The position numbers and the translations under genes are program-made. From Membranipora membranacea (taxonomy: Eukaryota > Bryozoa > Gymnolaemata > Cheilostomatida > Membraniporidae), in NCBI GenBank assembly GCA_914767715.1, contig OU612075.1, positions 10,914,001 through 10,974,000 of the forward strand: a DNA stretch of 60,000 bases, read 5' to 3'. Below, in pieces: positions 48,101 to 59,425 of the stretch. The notes beneath the pieces are model-generated. The model was not told the DNA's origin. It saw only the letters and a list, made by a program, of their open reading frames with translations, and searched no databases. Position 1 is the stretch's first letter. The number at the start of each line of letters is the position of its first letter.

Positions 48101-51100
48101 ACCATCAACCGGAGATCTAAATTTTACAAGTATATTGTTATAATCATTAATAATGAGTGTTTTCATACTACTTGGCTGTTGCAAAGTCCTGTAGAACCAG
48201 CGACACTCCAAAAACCTTTTTGGGTGATTGTCACATGGCTGTCAGATGTTTGTAACTTAATAATTCCCCAAAATGACTCAAGTCTACTGGAAAACTAATT
48301 CTCTGGACAGTGGTAATTCCGTGCCATGTTAAATTCGCCTTGACGTCATTTGTCTGATAAAATGTTTGCAGTGTTATGACAAATAACCCCCTGGCTAGAC
48401 ACAATGTACCTTGTCATCCATTAGCAGCAAGAACACCCTTGTTCCTGGTGGTAATTAATGTTTCTTCGTCTAGGATAGTAATTGTCACAGCAAGAACTAA
48501 GCTTACTCGTCATCAATTAAATTGGGAAAAACTTTGTAGTTTCATAATTTTGTTTTCGCATGTTTTTTCATAATTCATTTTTATTACAGAAAAATGTCTC
48601 GACCAATTTTTGGGTAATTCCCTACTGGGCAATATTGCCTGGTACAACAATAAGATATAATCCGCTTAGGCAATGGTAGAAGAGTCTGGAGTAAACTCAG
48701 CCATCCTGACATGCAAAGGGTCATGATCAGACCTCAACCCAGCCTAGACCGCAAAATAAACTTGAAGAGCCAACAATGGCGAGTTGTGCACGGACTGGTT
48801 CAGTCAATTTGAAATCAGCTTTATGTCATTTATTTGGCAGAGAGAGTATGTTGGTTTGATATATTTGTTCATGCCATTGGAATGGAGCCTGCTTAGGAGG
48901 AAATTTTGTAAATTTAGGTTACATGGATAAAATATAAAATAAAAATTGTGTGCAAGTTGCATCCACTGCAAACACACATGAACCCATCAATATCTACAGT
49001 TCTACTTCATTTAATTCATTAGATTAGCTCTTCAGAGAACAATCTAAATCTTAGCCAAGGCTTGACCCAAATTTATTCCAACCTGGATAAAGTCTAGGAT
49101 TGAGGATTGATCTCTGAATAGCTCGCTAACCATTCTTGAATGATAAGATTATTGTAGACATCAATAGACGGAACCAACAGACCCACTCAGCCAACCATGA
49201 AAGCTAAGTGTACTTACTTTTTCCGTAACCCATGAAGACATCACTTTTCAGCGCGTATCTAAGTGTGTACAGTTTCCTGGCATACTCCTCCTGCTGTTTA
49301 GCATAAGATTGCTGCTGCTGATATGTAGAATAGCTTGAAGAGGTTGCAGAAGCCCCCACATGACTGCCATGGTGGTAACCATTAGAACTCGCTCTACACT
49401 GGTGGTGATGTCCTAAGTAAAATAAAAGAAAATTTGTTATTAGGAGCTGGTAAGTAAGTAAGATTGAGATCTACCGCTGCTAGTAAAACAAATCATAAAC
49501 AGAAAATTGACAACAATTTTCTTGTTTCCACTTTCTTATGAGGATGATTCGACGTCAACCAACTTTTATCACAAAAAAATCGTCACAAGAACAGCAGTCC
49601 GTAAATTCAACTAATTTTTTTTATTATATTCCCTGAATAAGTTAAGTCGTGCACCAGCTCGAGCTTCATTCAGCAAAGAGGTTAACTTACTATCACACAG
49701 TTTTCTACAATATTTCTAAATCGTGATATATTTTAGAGTATTGTCATGTATTGCAATGTATTGTAATGTATTTTATGGGAAGTACAATGGAGTCTGTGCT
49801 GGTCAAGCAGCAATTTGATCAAGCAGGTCAGGGCATGAATACTAGATAATGGTGCATTGTGGGTTATTCCCTCAGTACAACCATTTGGCAATAAGAAAGT
49901 ATGGGATATGGAGATGTTAAGTCCCGAAAATGGGCTAGAAAACGCTCAAGCTATGAAAGTTTTCCGATTTTAAATGACGCACAGTTTCCTCAACCCTATC
50001 GCTTTTTTTCTCAGCAGGCTGTCATATATATTGACAGCAATTATCATGTTTTCTAGGCACACGCAGCAAATTATCAGTACTAGGGCATGCACATGTTCAA
50101 TACACTCAATTTTCAGGTGAAAATGATACAAATTGAGGATTTTTACCACTTTGCTCATTTTGCACGTTGAGCATTTTTCACCACCCACCCACTGGCTGTT
50201 TACAACTAAAAACGTGTCAGAAGTGAATTAAAGTGAAAAACTGAGAATGAGACTAAAAATCCAGTTTTTAAAGGATAATATGTTTGCCAAGAAGTAGATT
50301 CAGGTCCCGTTCACTATTATCGATGCCCTCTTAAAAAAAATCATGCTCTTCTCATCCCACAATATACTTACTGCCTAACTCCTAATTGCTAAGTTTTTCC
50401 ATGCCTTGGCATAATGTTTGGCCACAATGTGGGTAGTGTTGATTTGATTGGGATAAAAAAAAAGTGAAACCCAACGTTTGCTCAGAAGAGACAACCGCAT
50501 GTGTCTTCTTCTTTTAATAAGGGAATACCGGTGTGTTCCGCATTTTTTATTAATGGGGTAGATAGGTGTTGATAAAATTTATACACTTGAAACTAACCAT
50601 TCGTAAATAAGTGCATTTACAGCTCGACCCGATCTATCTTGAGTCAGCATGAATTCACAGAATTAGCTTACCAAAGTTGTTTAGAATTTTCTGGCTTGTG
50701 CAGATCAAATAAATCTATTATTGCGAGCAATGACCACAATAAACTCTCTGCAGGCACTACAACAACTCCAAACCAATCTGATTATTCCATTCCAGTTATT
50801 CAAGTTCAATGACCCAAGCCCATCAATTGAGGTATGACACAACAGATCCGCAAATATGATTGCGAGTTGAATAACTGGTATGTTTTGTTGCCTGCAAGTC
50901 CTCAGTGACATCCAAAGTTTCTTCCTTTTTCTCATGGCTTCATTTGACATGATACATTGGTCGATGATAATAATAAAGTACATGATATTTATATAAAGAA
51001 AAAGTGGACAGCTAACGGCATGAGCATCTAAGATCAGGTCAATCTGAGGGAACCTCATCATTCCCATAACCTAAACCTAACAGATTACACACTCAGGCTA

Positions 51101-54100
51101 CCAGACTGACCAGGTAACTCACCGGTAGCGGGTGTATGTGAATGATTGCAGTAGTTGTGTGTAGCAGAGGATTGTAGCTGATAGTCTGGTGCACAGTTTG
51201 CTGACGCCGCTGCTGTTGACGTCGTGCCGTACGGCTGCTGGTGATACTGATGGCAGTCAGCTGCCGCTGTTCCGTATCCTACAAATAGAGAAAACGTGAC
51301 TTGTAACAAAGGGATCTTAATTGAACAAGGTCTCAGCAAGATTCATATTGAAATTATCCTCAGCATAACTTTCTGGTCGAATTAATTAATTGATTTCATA
51401 AATATTGACCATGTTAGGCCGTACCTGCTCCATTATTCCCAAGTCTACAGTATGTCACATCCTGTGGTTGATAAATGGGGGATGGGAAGATTTGATGATT
51501 TGAGGCGGAGTTGCAAAAATATATACCTAAGAGGAGTGAAGTATTTGCAGGAGGAAGATTTTCCCTTTTGGAGCATGCATAAAATAGTGTATTTTTATGG
51601 CTAGCTAACATTTTGTCAACCTCATTTCTCTATTCTGAGCTTTCACCTAAGCTAGCCTAAATTGGTATTCGCTAACGTTGGGACAACCAAAAAACCATTT
51701 TAGCTAGTATTTACTTCTCTAGGGTAAGTGTTGTAATCTAAATTCTTAAAATGATTACATCAAAGTTTCTTAGCAAATTCAAAGAAATTTCTTAAAAAGA
51801 CCGTTTTGATGTATCCAAATACCAATATGCATTGCATGAAAGTTCGCTGAAGCTGCAGGCTATTAATTTGATGAGATATTGTGACAACCCGAGACATAAC
51901 ACCTTAATGTGCCGCCAAAACAGACCCATTTTACAGCGTACTGACGTCGAGGATCACCCCAAATTAGTCATTACACAACATTAACAAAATATACTTATTG
52001 ATCGTTATCAGACCTTCTACTGCATTATAAGACCAGAATTCATGGTAATTCTGAGGTCAGGTGAAGGTTGACTCATTAGGCGTAATTAGCACAAATGATA
52101 AATTACATAACCGCAGAAACAGACGCAGCGACAATAGAATTTGTATAATCGGTTATTTTTAGCATATTTGTACCAAAAATGTGATCAAAAATGTCAAAAT
52201 ACCAGTTCAGTAGTTCACGAAGTCGTAGGTAGCGGGTTATCTTGTTATGTTTAAATTTGAAACTTAAATTTGAAAGTTCAAACTTGTGAAAGTTATAAAT
52301 GATGCCCAGTTTGACTTTGAAAGAGAGGTCGAAGGGGTATCTGTTGGGTTCATGGCTTTGGCCACAAAATTTAGTGAAATGCAAACAACTATCGTCAGTC
52401 AATTTATAGAGACTCATTTTGTCCGCGATAGGATTTTCACCTCAATTTTAGTTCACAATGATTTCAGTCTGACACAAAATCACTGTCACTCAATTCACAG
52501 CCAAATCTATTCAAACTGTATGCCAAAAATAACAAAATTATGCAAATAAATGTATTTTAGTGCTTATGGTAGCCAACAATTCAGGGCATGTAAGCATTAC
52601 GATAATTTGAATATCAGGAAGTATTTGAGCAGCTGGCCCTGAGCAAACAGAGCAGACGACTGTGGACGACCTTTGTAACCTACTGAAATGAAATAACGAC
52701 CCTTTGTCAAAATTCAGAAAACAGCCTTGTTGATAAGGACAAGCCCAAATTACTCAGCTGGCGAGAGCATAATTGGTGGCGATTTTTTTTGTAGTTATTC
52801 CCAAATATCCAGTAGCGAGTAGCAGCGGGTTGACAAAAGAAACCAACGGACAAGGAAGCTATAATTTATACCTGTATCACCACATCAAATTACGCATAAT
52901 ATAAAAATAATAAAACGTTCTCTTTTTTATTACAAAACACATCTGTCAAAGAATTAGCGCCAAGTCATACTTCCAAATATGCCTCCACAAAGTGGCAAAT
53001 ATGATGAATGACTCCATAATCAGCAATTAGTTAGGAACTTTTGTGAATGACAAAGAATATTAGGATTAAAGATTGCTGGGTATAATTTTATTGTTAAATA
53101 TAGTGTAACTGCTGATTAATCTATTAATTAGTCTTTAAATCTTTAATCCCACATCTTTGGCCCAAAATATAACTTGAGAGATATTTCTTCATCCTCTATA
53201 ATAATAGTGGTGTCATGAATGAGTGACACAAGCTGTCACAAGCTAGCACCTGCCTGGTATTTTCATAGCTTGGAAATTATGCAGGACGATCGCAAGAATT
53301 TTGCAGATTCTAGAATGTGTGTTCTGTTATTATATGGCACGTAGCGTTATCATCTCAACAAAACAAAAAATTTTACTTTTAGAACCGAGTTTAGTCCTTC
53401 AAGGATGGAATATTTCTACTTAAGAAAATGGCTAGTTGGCAGCAACAAAACCAACTAGCTGAAGGAGATGGAGGTGGTCTGATAGTATGGGGGGGGGGAA
53501 GTGTATGACTCCGCTGATCAGAGTCAAACTTATGAGTTGGTTGTCCTGTTTGATTTGGCAGGTCTGCCTGATGTTCATAGAGTGGTTTTAAAAGAGAACT
53601 AGGGTATAGTATATCTTCCATCTTGCAGATAAGCCACCCGAGCTTACCACTGCTGTGATTGGAAGAGGTGCAAATGTCATTTTATCAGCATGTTTTGCAA
53701 AGCTCAGCAATTGCCCATGCTCAAGTGCGGCTAGTGCCATGCGGTTATAAAAATCGGGTACCGAGTGACCTCAAATAGGCTAAATCCATATATAGTAACA
53801 CTTAAAATCTCGGCATCGGAGACCAGGGGTGGGCCAAGCAACGCGCACAATCCCAACCTTCCAGGTCCATTCCCCTTGCACAAACTGGTGCCAGAACAGT
53901 GGAATTCTCCAAGGTTGGGCTGGGTGAAGGTGCTTATATCGGCATCGGCTGCCAGAACAGTGGAATTCTCCAAGGTTGGGCTGGGCGAAGGTGCTTATAT
54001 TGGCATCGGCATTGAGGGGTTGCAGGGAAGGGAGGAATAAAGAGTTTCCCCTATGCGCTAAATCCCACCCTTCCCGGTTCACCAGAAATGATCACTCTCC

Positions 54101-57100
54101 TCGCCAAAACTGATACCAGCTCAGTTAAAACTTTTGCAGATTAGGCTGACAAAGGGAAAGATGCTAATATTGGCATCCGCCTTGAGGAGTTGCAAAGAAT
54201 GGAGGGTTAAACAACTTTCCCAGCCATCCCGGTTCACTAGAAATGATTACTCTCATCGTCAGAAGCTGGTGCCAGATAAGTTCTTGCAGATAAGGCTGGG
54301 CAGAGGCATGCGCACTGAGGTGTTGCAGGGAACGGAGGATTTGTCCTAGATCCCACCCTTCCTGCTACACCAGAAATGATCACTCTCCTCGCCAAAATCT
54401 GGTGCCAGATAAGTTAAAACTCTTCTAGATTAGGCTGAGCGACGGGAAGATGCAACTTTCACACCTTATAAATAGCCTGCTAATGACGGATAAGAAGATT
54501 ACCAATTATTAGGCTACAATCAGACTTGTTCAGCAGTTGGCATTTGTCAATCGCTTGAATAATGTGTCTGAGCTGAAATTACATAAATCAGACTTTCGCT
54601 TTTTGCTGATGCAATCTAAATCAAATAGGCAACTATGGTTTATTAGGTCATTAGCTAACTTTTCACACCTTGCTAAGGTTTCACTCCTGTTTCTGATTTG
54701 TTACATCGTGGGAACCGGAAAAGTTTCTCACTGCCCAATGACAAGCACATTAATTTGTGTCAAACTGTAATTGGTAATCGGTCAAAGCGAGGCACTCTGT
54801 GTGGATAAACACACCAATAGGATTGAATACGTTTAGAACGCCAGTTCAAGTCAACAACCAAACGATACCAAATCTTCTTCCATTGAGAATTGTCGACCAT
54901 ATTTGCCGCAAGTTGACCTCTTTTTTTCTCTGTATGCAGTCGTTGCCATTTAGTACACGTGATCCAAAATACAGGTTACTGAATTTTGATTTGTCTTTAT
55001 TAGACAAATTAAAATTTTCATACTTGCTGAACTTGACACACCATGACAAAACCTGCCTATAACGCCCTATTTGGTACTTCCACAAAGTTTGTGATCGTGA
55101 CAAAAGAAAGTTTGAGTATTTTTCTAATTTCCCCATAAATTTCTTGAACACCCATTGTTAAATTCTTTTAACATACTCCAGGATGTCACTTTCCCCAACA
55201 TTAAAAACACATTTTCAGCCAATCAAAGTGATTTTTGGCTGAATCTTTAACATTAACCGGTCGCATCCATCAATGATTGACATGACAATTAGCATATTAT
55301 TTATTTGATCTCAACAAAAGACAAATTTTGGAGCTGTGATCTCCCTTTCAATTCGCATAAACTTTCTCCATCAACATTTTTGAAAGGCAATTCCTTGTCA
55401 CTAGACCTGGCACTGGATCTCCAGGGACAAACCTCCCCCCCCCCCCCCCGAGTACCTACCCCAGGTGTTATGGGTGATCACCCAAAAGGACACTGCCAAA
55501 AAGCCACTGGCCATAAAGTCACTGGCCAAAAAGCCACTGGCCAAAAAGCCACTGGCCAAAAAGCCACTGGCCAAAAAGCCACTGGCCAAAAAGCCCCTGG
55601 CCATAAAGCCACTGGCCAAAAAGCCACTGACCAAAAGGCCACTGGCCAAAAGGCCACTGGTCATAAGGCCACAAGTATCAGATCTGATATAACCATGTGA
55701 TAATCAAAATCGATCACAGGGTGCATTAGGTAAAAATGATACTAAAAATCTATTCATGTTCAAATTATTGTCACGTTACTAAGAAAAAGATCAAAAAAGC
55801 TACACCGCTGTCTCTGCTCAGTGCAGTATTACTTAGATCTAAAAGTGCTGACTGTTTGATTGTGACGACTTTAATTTGTCCATCAAGATACATTTTAATT
55901 TATCAATTGGGGGTTGGTATAGAAAAAATTTGTGAGAAGATGTCCGGGTTGAGTCTTTTAAAATAATTATTTGCAAAGAGTGGGTGGGATCTTTTCTAAC
56001 TTTACTAAAATGGGAATCAGTGAGTAGAAATAAAAAAAATCATTGAACAATGGTATATCAAGAGCTAGGATTTTGTTTTACAGGCCAAATAAACATGTCA
56101 ATGGAAAGTTGATATCAGACTTCTATGATGTAACCATTGAACCAGTGGCTTTATGGGCAGTGGCTTTTTGACCAGTGGCCTTATGACCAGTGGCCTTTTG
56201 ACCAGTGGCCTTTTGACCAGTGGCCTTATGACCGGTGGCCTTTTGTCCAGTGGCCTTTTGGCCAGTGGCTTTATGTCCAGTGGCTTTTTGGCCAGTGGCT
56301 TTATGGCCAGTGGCTTTTTGGCCAGTGGCTTTTTGGCAGTGGCCTTTTGACCCGAAATCGTGTTATGACCAGCCTGCACCGGGAAAAATGAACATCACAT
56401 TCGCTGTCTGTTTGGCACGACGATGAATTGGCCCTGTCTCATGCCCAATGCTTGTCTAAATTGTGTACGAAATGAACTCAATCTCAAATTATTTTAATTG
56501 TGCAACAAAAAGAGAGTTTCTTCCTGGTGCAAAATCTTTGATCATTTTTTGATGCTTTTCTAACCATCAAAATACCACCCTGATCGATTAAGTTGTAGTA
56601 GTTACGTCTGCCTAGCCAAAAGTGATGAAAGTTGTCTCGCTAAAACTCTGGAAACAAGAATATCTTGACCTGTTGTAATAAATTTAATCCGCAATAAGCT
56701 GTTTAACCCGCAGTAGCATGGTTTCTTTCAAATCTCATCGAGGACGTTGACAAGTTTCCTAGAATACCAAATTAATTTCCTGTCAGTTTAATAAATATTC
56801 TATCTTTCACTGATTCTTTCTGGGCATTCCCGATAGCTGATTATCAGGGTACCGGTTAATTGGACTGTCTGGGAAAGGGATTTCCGAGAAGGGCTCAAAA
56901 GGTTATATTTTCATCATTGCATGGACAAAATATTACCTTTTCATCTCAACTTTTAATGAAAAACCGTTTAAACTGGGCACAACAGGCTGTAAATGCACAT
57001 AGAACAGTATCCTAAATCAGACTGAGGACTCTCAAATGTACCAAAAACCTTATTCTTTCACAGTCATTTTGAGTGCGGGTGGAGATTTTTAGCAAGAGAA

Positions 57101-59425
57101 TATAAAAGATCCATGCACCAGAACCAGTTCTGTTTTCTGATCGTGGATGAAGAAACATCAAACATTATTTTGATATTGCTTATCAATTAAATGATCAGTA
57201 TTCATATTCTGAGGAAATTCTAATTGAAAATAGTGATGGTAGCTGTTGCTAATGGCCGTTATTAAGTTAATTATCAATTATTCTTAAATAAAATCTTCAG
57301 ATGTATACAAAAAATGAGTAAGATTTCCAGCGCTTATGCTAATTAGATATGGACAAGCCAGTTAATCTTATAGATTCCTGATACAGGTGGCCATTAATTC
57401 CACCTCCGGAACAAGGATTAACATAAATTAATTCTCTTTTTATTGCCACCGAGCCTATCGCTTACCTCGTGTTGCTACTCTATTTTACAGGCCCGTAGTT
57501 CTAGGGGAGGCAGGGAGGCACTGCCTCCCCAAAAAAGTTGGATAGAATGGCCTTAACATTAAACATGTTAATTGAATAATTCATGGCAGGCTCAGGCATT
57601 TCCATTTGCTATTTACCTACCTTATACTGCTTTGCAGGACCCCTCTTAGTGATGCTTCAAATCCCCTTGGATTTTTGCCTCCCCACCGATTTTTTAAAAC
57701 TACGGCCCTGTTCTAATGGCTTACCGTACAAATACATGATTGTGTGCTGATAAGGGAAGTGCCCTCTGAGTTTATTGTGAAAACTGCCCACTGGTCTGCC
57801 ATTTCCTACATTGGGAAGTGCCAATAAATATTGCGCCATGCAATGGACAACACTTTTAATTTATGTGAGGAAACAATGCAACTCACCATAAATAATTTTT
57901 AATCTACGCGAGTTCATATTTCATAATTCAATCATTCCCCAAGTAAAAAAGCTTTGAATTGTTTGTCAGTTTAGTTCTATTTTTGATAACACACATTCAC
58001 CACATTCAGCAAAAATAAACTGATCCAGAAATCCACAACGCCTCTTTTTGCGGCCTAGGAACGAGATTTTTAACACCACATAATTAGATTTTGGTTTGCA
58101 TGCATGCAAAGGAAAGTTGTTGGGCAACCACTGCTACATTGTTTTTGACAGTTCATGTATTGAACTGCGAATCCTTCTCTTGCATGGTGTTGGGAGGCCA
58201 AGCACCAGTGCAGGGACAGGATTTTTACTTAGTTTCCAGCAAATATTTCGGAGGTAATAATTTATGCAGATTGTCGTTTGACAGCTTCACTACAAGGAAA
58301 GTAAATGTGTTCAGTGTAACGCTAGACAGAACTACGACCTTGCCATTCTACATGATATATACCTAGCCATTGAAATTTTGTCCCCTCATATAAGTTTGTA
58401 AATCAAGGAGTGAGGTTTATACTAGAAGAGAAAGCCTGACTGACACACATTTCTTGAGACTTGTCTTTGGACTCATGTCATGGAACTCTTGTGTCAGGAC
58501 TTGTGCTTTGGGACTCATGTCTCGGGACTTGAGTCTCACACCAGACATTTCTCTTCCATACCCACTAACGAGGCTGGCTAACATTTACCCAACCGCGTAA
58601 ATCATAAAACTTCCTACGTCAGCTAGTAAAAGGAAATGCTTGCTAAAGACGAGTCACCTCTAAACTAGCCAAACTTAACTCTAGCCAAATTAAACTCTAG
58701 CTAAATTATACTCTAGCTAAACTAAACTCTAGCTAAGGACACTCACCGTTTGTGCTGCCTGGTGGTTGATGATTTGGCAGCATGCTGACTGATGTACCAG
58801 CTGATTGTATATTACTCCCTCCTCCTCCTCCTTTAGCTTGATGCTGCTGCTGTTGATGATGAATAATGTTAGAGGCATTCTGTGTTGTGGATTTAGATCC
58901 AGATGACTTTGACAAGGTGCTACCTGCAGTAAAGATTACACGTCCACTGCTGACAAATTTTACAAAAACCTTTTGGAAGTAGTTTGTGTCATACTCATAA
59001 CCATAAATGTTATAATTTTAATTTGGAATCTTGGAAGGAATTGAATGTTATTCAAGAACTGTAATGTTTGACTTGAGAATCATGTAGAGGTCGAGGCTTT
59101 CTCCCTTGAGGAATCATTATCAAGATCAAGATAAGGGTGCAATACTGAGACTAAGGTAATAGTCTATGTTCTGACTCTGCAATTCAACAAAAACAAAAGC
59201 GCAACAACACGCGCTCTGATTTTCAGATCGGTTGACATAATTGAATTTTCTTGCACTAAACCTGGGGGAGATGACACCCAATCGGACGATGCTATGTTGC
59301 TATTTGGGACTGCAGCAGCCGGCGACCAGTTGGGGATCTGTGAGGTGTTCATATATGAAGGAGATATCGGTGTAGCAGGGAGGGACAACTTCTGAGTGGA
59401 TGTTGATGACCCCAGTGACCTTCGG
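41961..59425 (-). CDS. Gln/Ser/His-rich protein with acidic C-terminus, 3' six exons, not recognised
   Basis: Exons read leftwards: 59425-59262, 58923-58747, 51526-51425, 51278-51123, 49412-49218 and 42145-41961. Each internal exon is flanked by AG and GT. Every junction between them is phase 1, and the exon lengths 177, 102, 156 and 195 are multiples of three, so the frame runs open for 325 residues to TGA. The protein is low in complexity: Ser/Thr-rich (SLGSSTSTQKLSLPATP), then His/Gln and a poly-Gly run, then Tyr/His/Ala-rich. An ordered-looking segment YAKQQEEYARKLYTLRYALK follows, then an acidic tail. Composition suggests a nuclear regulatory or RNA-binding cofactor, but that is inference; no catalytic domain is visible and I name no family. 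The N-terminal part lies beyond the right edge. Confidence 0.7.
42190..42486. mobile_element. Palindromic MITE
   Basis: Arms of about 135 bp pair around a short A/T-rich centre near 42340. Ends are ttgtgaaggtatcagg and its complement. The arms share ggtttttggtat, agtctagag, tctcagtctaatt, cccagtttcaac and ttttcactcaaagtt. It lies 45 bp upstream of the terminal-exon acceptor. No clear target duplication. Confidence 0.88.
42828..43922. mobile_element. 1.1-kb foldback element
   Basis: The left arm (about 42828-43195) and right arm (about 43375-43922) are diverged inverted copies. Starting from the ends they share cgcaatggt, gtacc, aagttgcacaatagg, attgccaa, tggtttcaaaacatc, cataattagtgga, cagtacccc/caataccccc and ctactttttcaatt. 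The right arm has an extra segment of about 190 bp near 43640-43830. It lies within the last intron of the Gln/Ser/His-rich gene. Confidence 0.82.
43923..49217. other. Remainder of the last intron, no gene seen
   Basis: Strongly AT-rich with many short homopolymer runs. No exon, repeat array or mobile element was recognised. A further phase 1-1 exon of the host gene cannot be ruled out. Confidence 0.4.
49413..51122. other. Intron between two exons of the Gln/Ser/His-rich gene
   Basis: Nothing recognised. The 120-codon minus-strand frame at 50705-51067 has hydrophobic, AT-driven composition and no fitting splice sites in phase 1. Confidence 0.4.
51425..51526 (-). CDS. 34-codon, possibly optional, exon of the same gene
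   Basis: A 102-nt phase 1-1 exon between a CCTCTTAG acceptor and a CAG/GTACGG donor, coding GIYFCNSASNHQIFPSPIYQ and then PQDVTYCRLGNNGA. It is less low-complexity than its neighbours and the donor is weaker. Because its length is a multiple of three, it can be skipped without a frame change. Confidence 0.55.
53875..54450. repeat. Degenerate tandem array, units about 130-165 bp, with a nested 61-bp duplication
   Basis: The sequence ctggtgccag or a close variant starts units near 53886, 54111, 54267 and 54400. Units share cagattaggctg, gcatc, gaggggttgcagggaa and accagaaatgatcactctc. Inside the first unit a 61-bp segment beginning gccagaacagtggaattctc is doubled almost perfectly (53890 and 53951). 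Confidence 0.8.
55481..56353. mobile_element. Foldback element with 15-bp minisatellite arms
   Basis: About 12 copies of a CCACTGGCCAAAAAG unit run from about 55490 to 55672. About 13 copies of its complement run from 56142 to 56345. Homology continues just outside the arrays (caaaagg(a/c)cactgcc on the left, its complement at 56337-56349) and just inside them (atcagatctgatataac against gttgatatcagactt). The whole is therefore one inverted repeat with a unique centre of about 430 bp. The build resembles Drosophila FB elements. The centre encodes nothing recognisable. The arrays are open in several frames on both strands because the unit is 15 bp. Confidence 0.8.
56929..57062. mobile_element. 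Half copy of the palindromic MITE
   Basis: Shares with the right half of the element at 42190-42486, in order, attacctt, tttaatgaaaa/ttgagtgaaaa, aaactgggc, cagactgagg/tagactgaga, accaaaaacct and the tcaca end. The other half is missing or too diverged to see. Confidence 0.65.
57488..57710 (+). mobile_element. MITE, CAGG[C/G/A]CCGTAG family, copy 3
   Basis: Ends are caggcccgtagttctagggg and aaaactacggccctg. Internal blocks gatagaatggccttaa, catttccatttgctatttac and ggatttttgcctcccc match copies 1 and 2. The ends agree as terminal inverted repeats for the first 14 bases or so. No transposase. Confidence 0.85.
58661..58738. repeat. Short tandem array next to a splice donor
   Basis: About four to five copies of a 15-17-bp actctagctaaatta unit. 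The array ends about 8 bp from the GTGAGT donor of exon 58923-58747. Confidence 0.75.

Larger units (their letters stand above)
51527..58746. other. 7.2-kb repeat-bearing intron of the Gln/Ser/His-rich gene
   Basis: Apart from the arrays and elements listed separately (53.8-54.5 kb, 55.5-56.4 kb, 56.9 kb, 57.5 kb, 58.7 kb), no coding exon in the required phase 1 was found. A proline-rich stretch at 53621-53450 on the gene strand is open only in another phase. Confidence 0.4.

Noticed and set aside
53391-53621. Pro-rich minus-strand frame after an AAG acceptor-like site, a possible exon of the Gln/Ser/His-rich gene
   Set aside because: The joining phase would have to be 1, and in that phase it meets a stop within a few codons.
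55305-56426. Open frames coding five-residue repeats (GQKAT, AKKPL, GQWLF types)
   Set aside because: A 15-bp unit without stops is open in several frames on both strands; there is no start context, splice support or flanking coding sequence.
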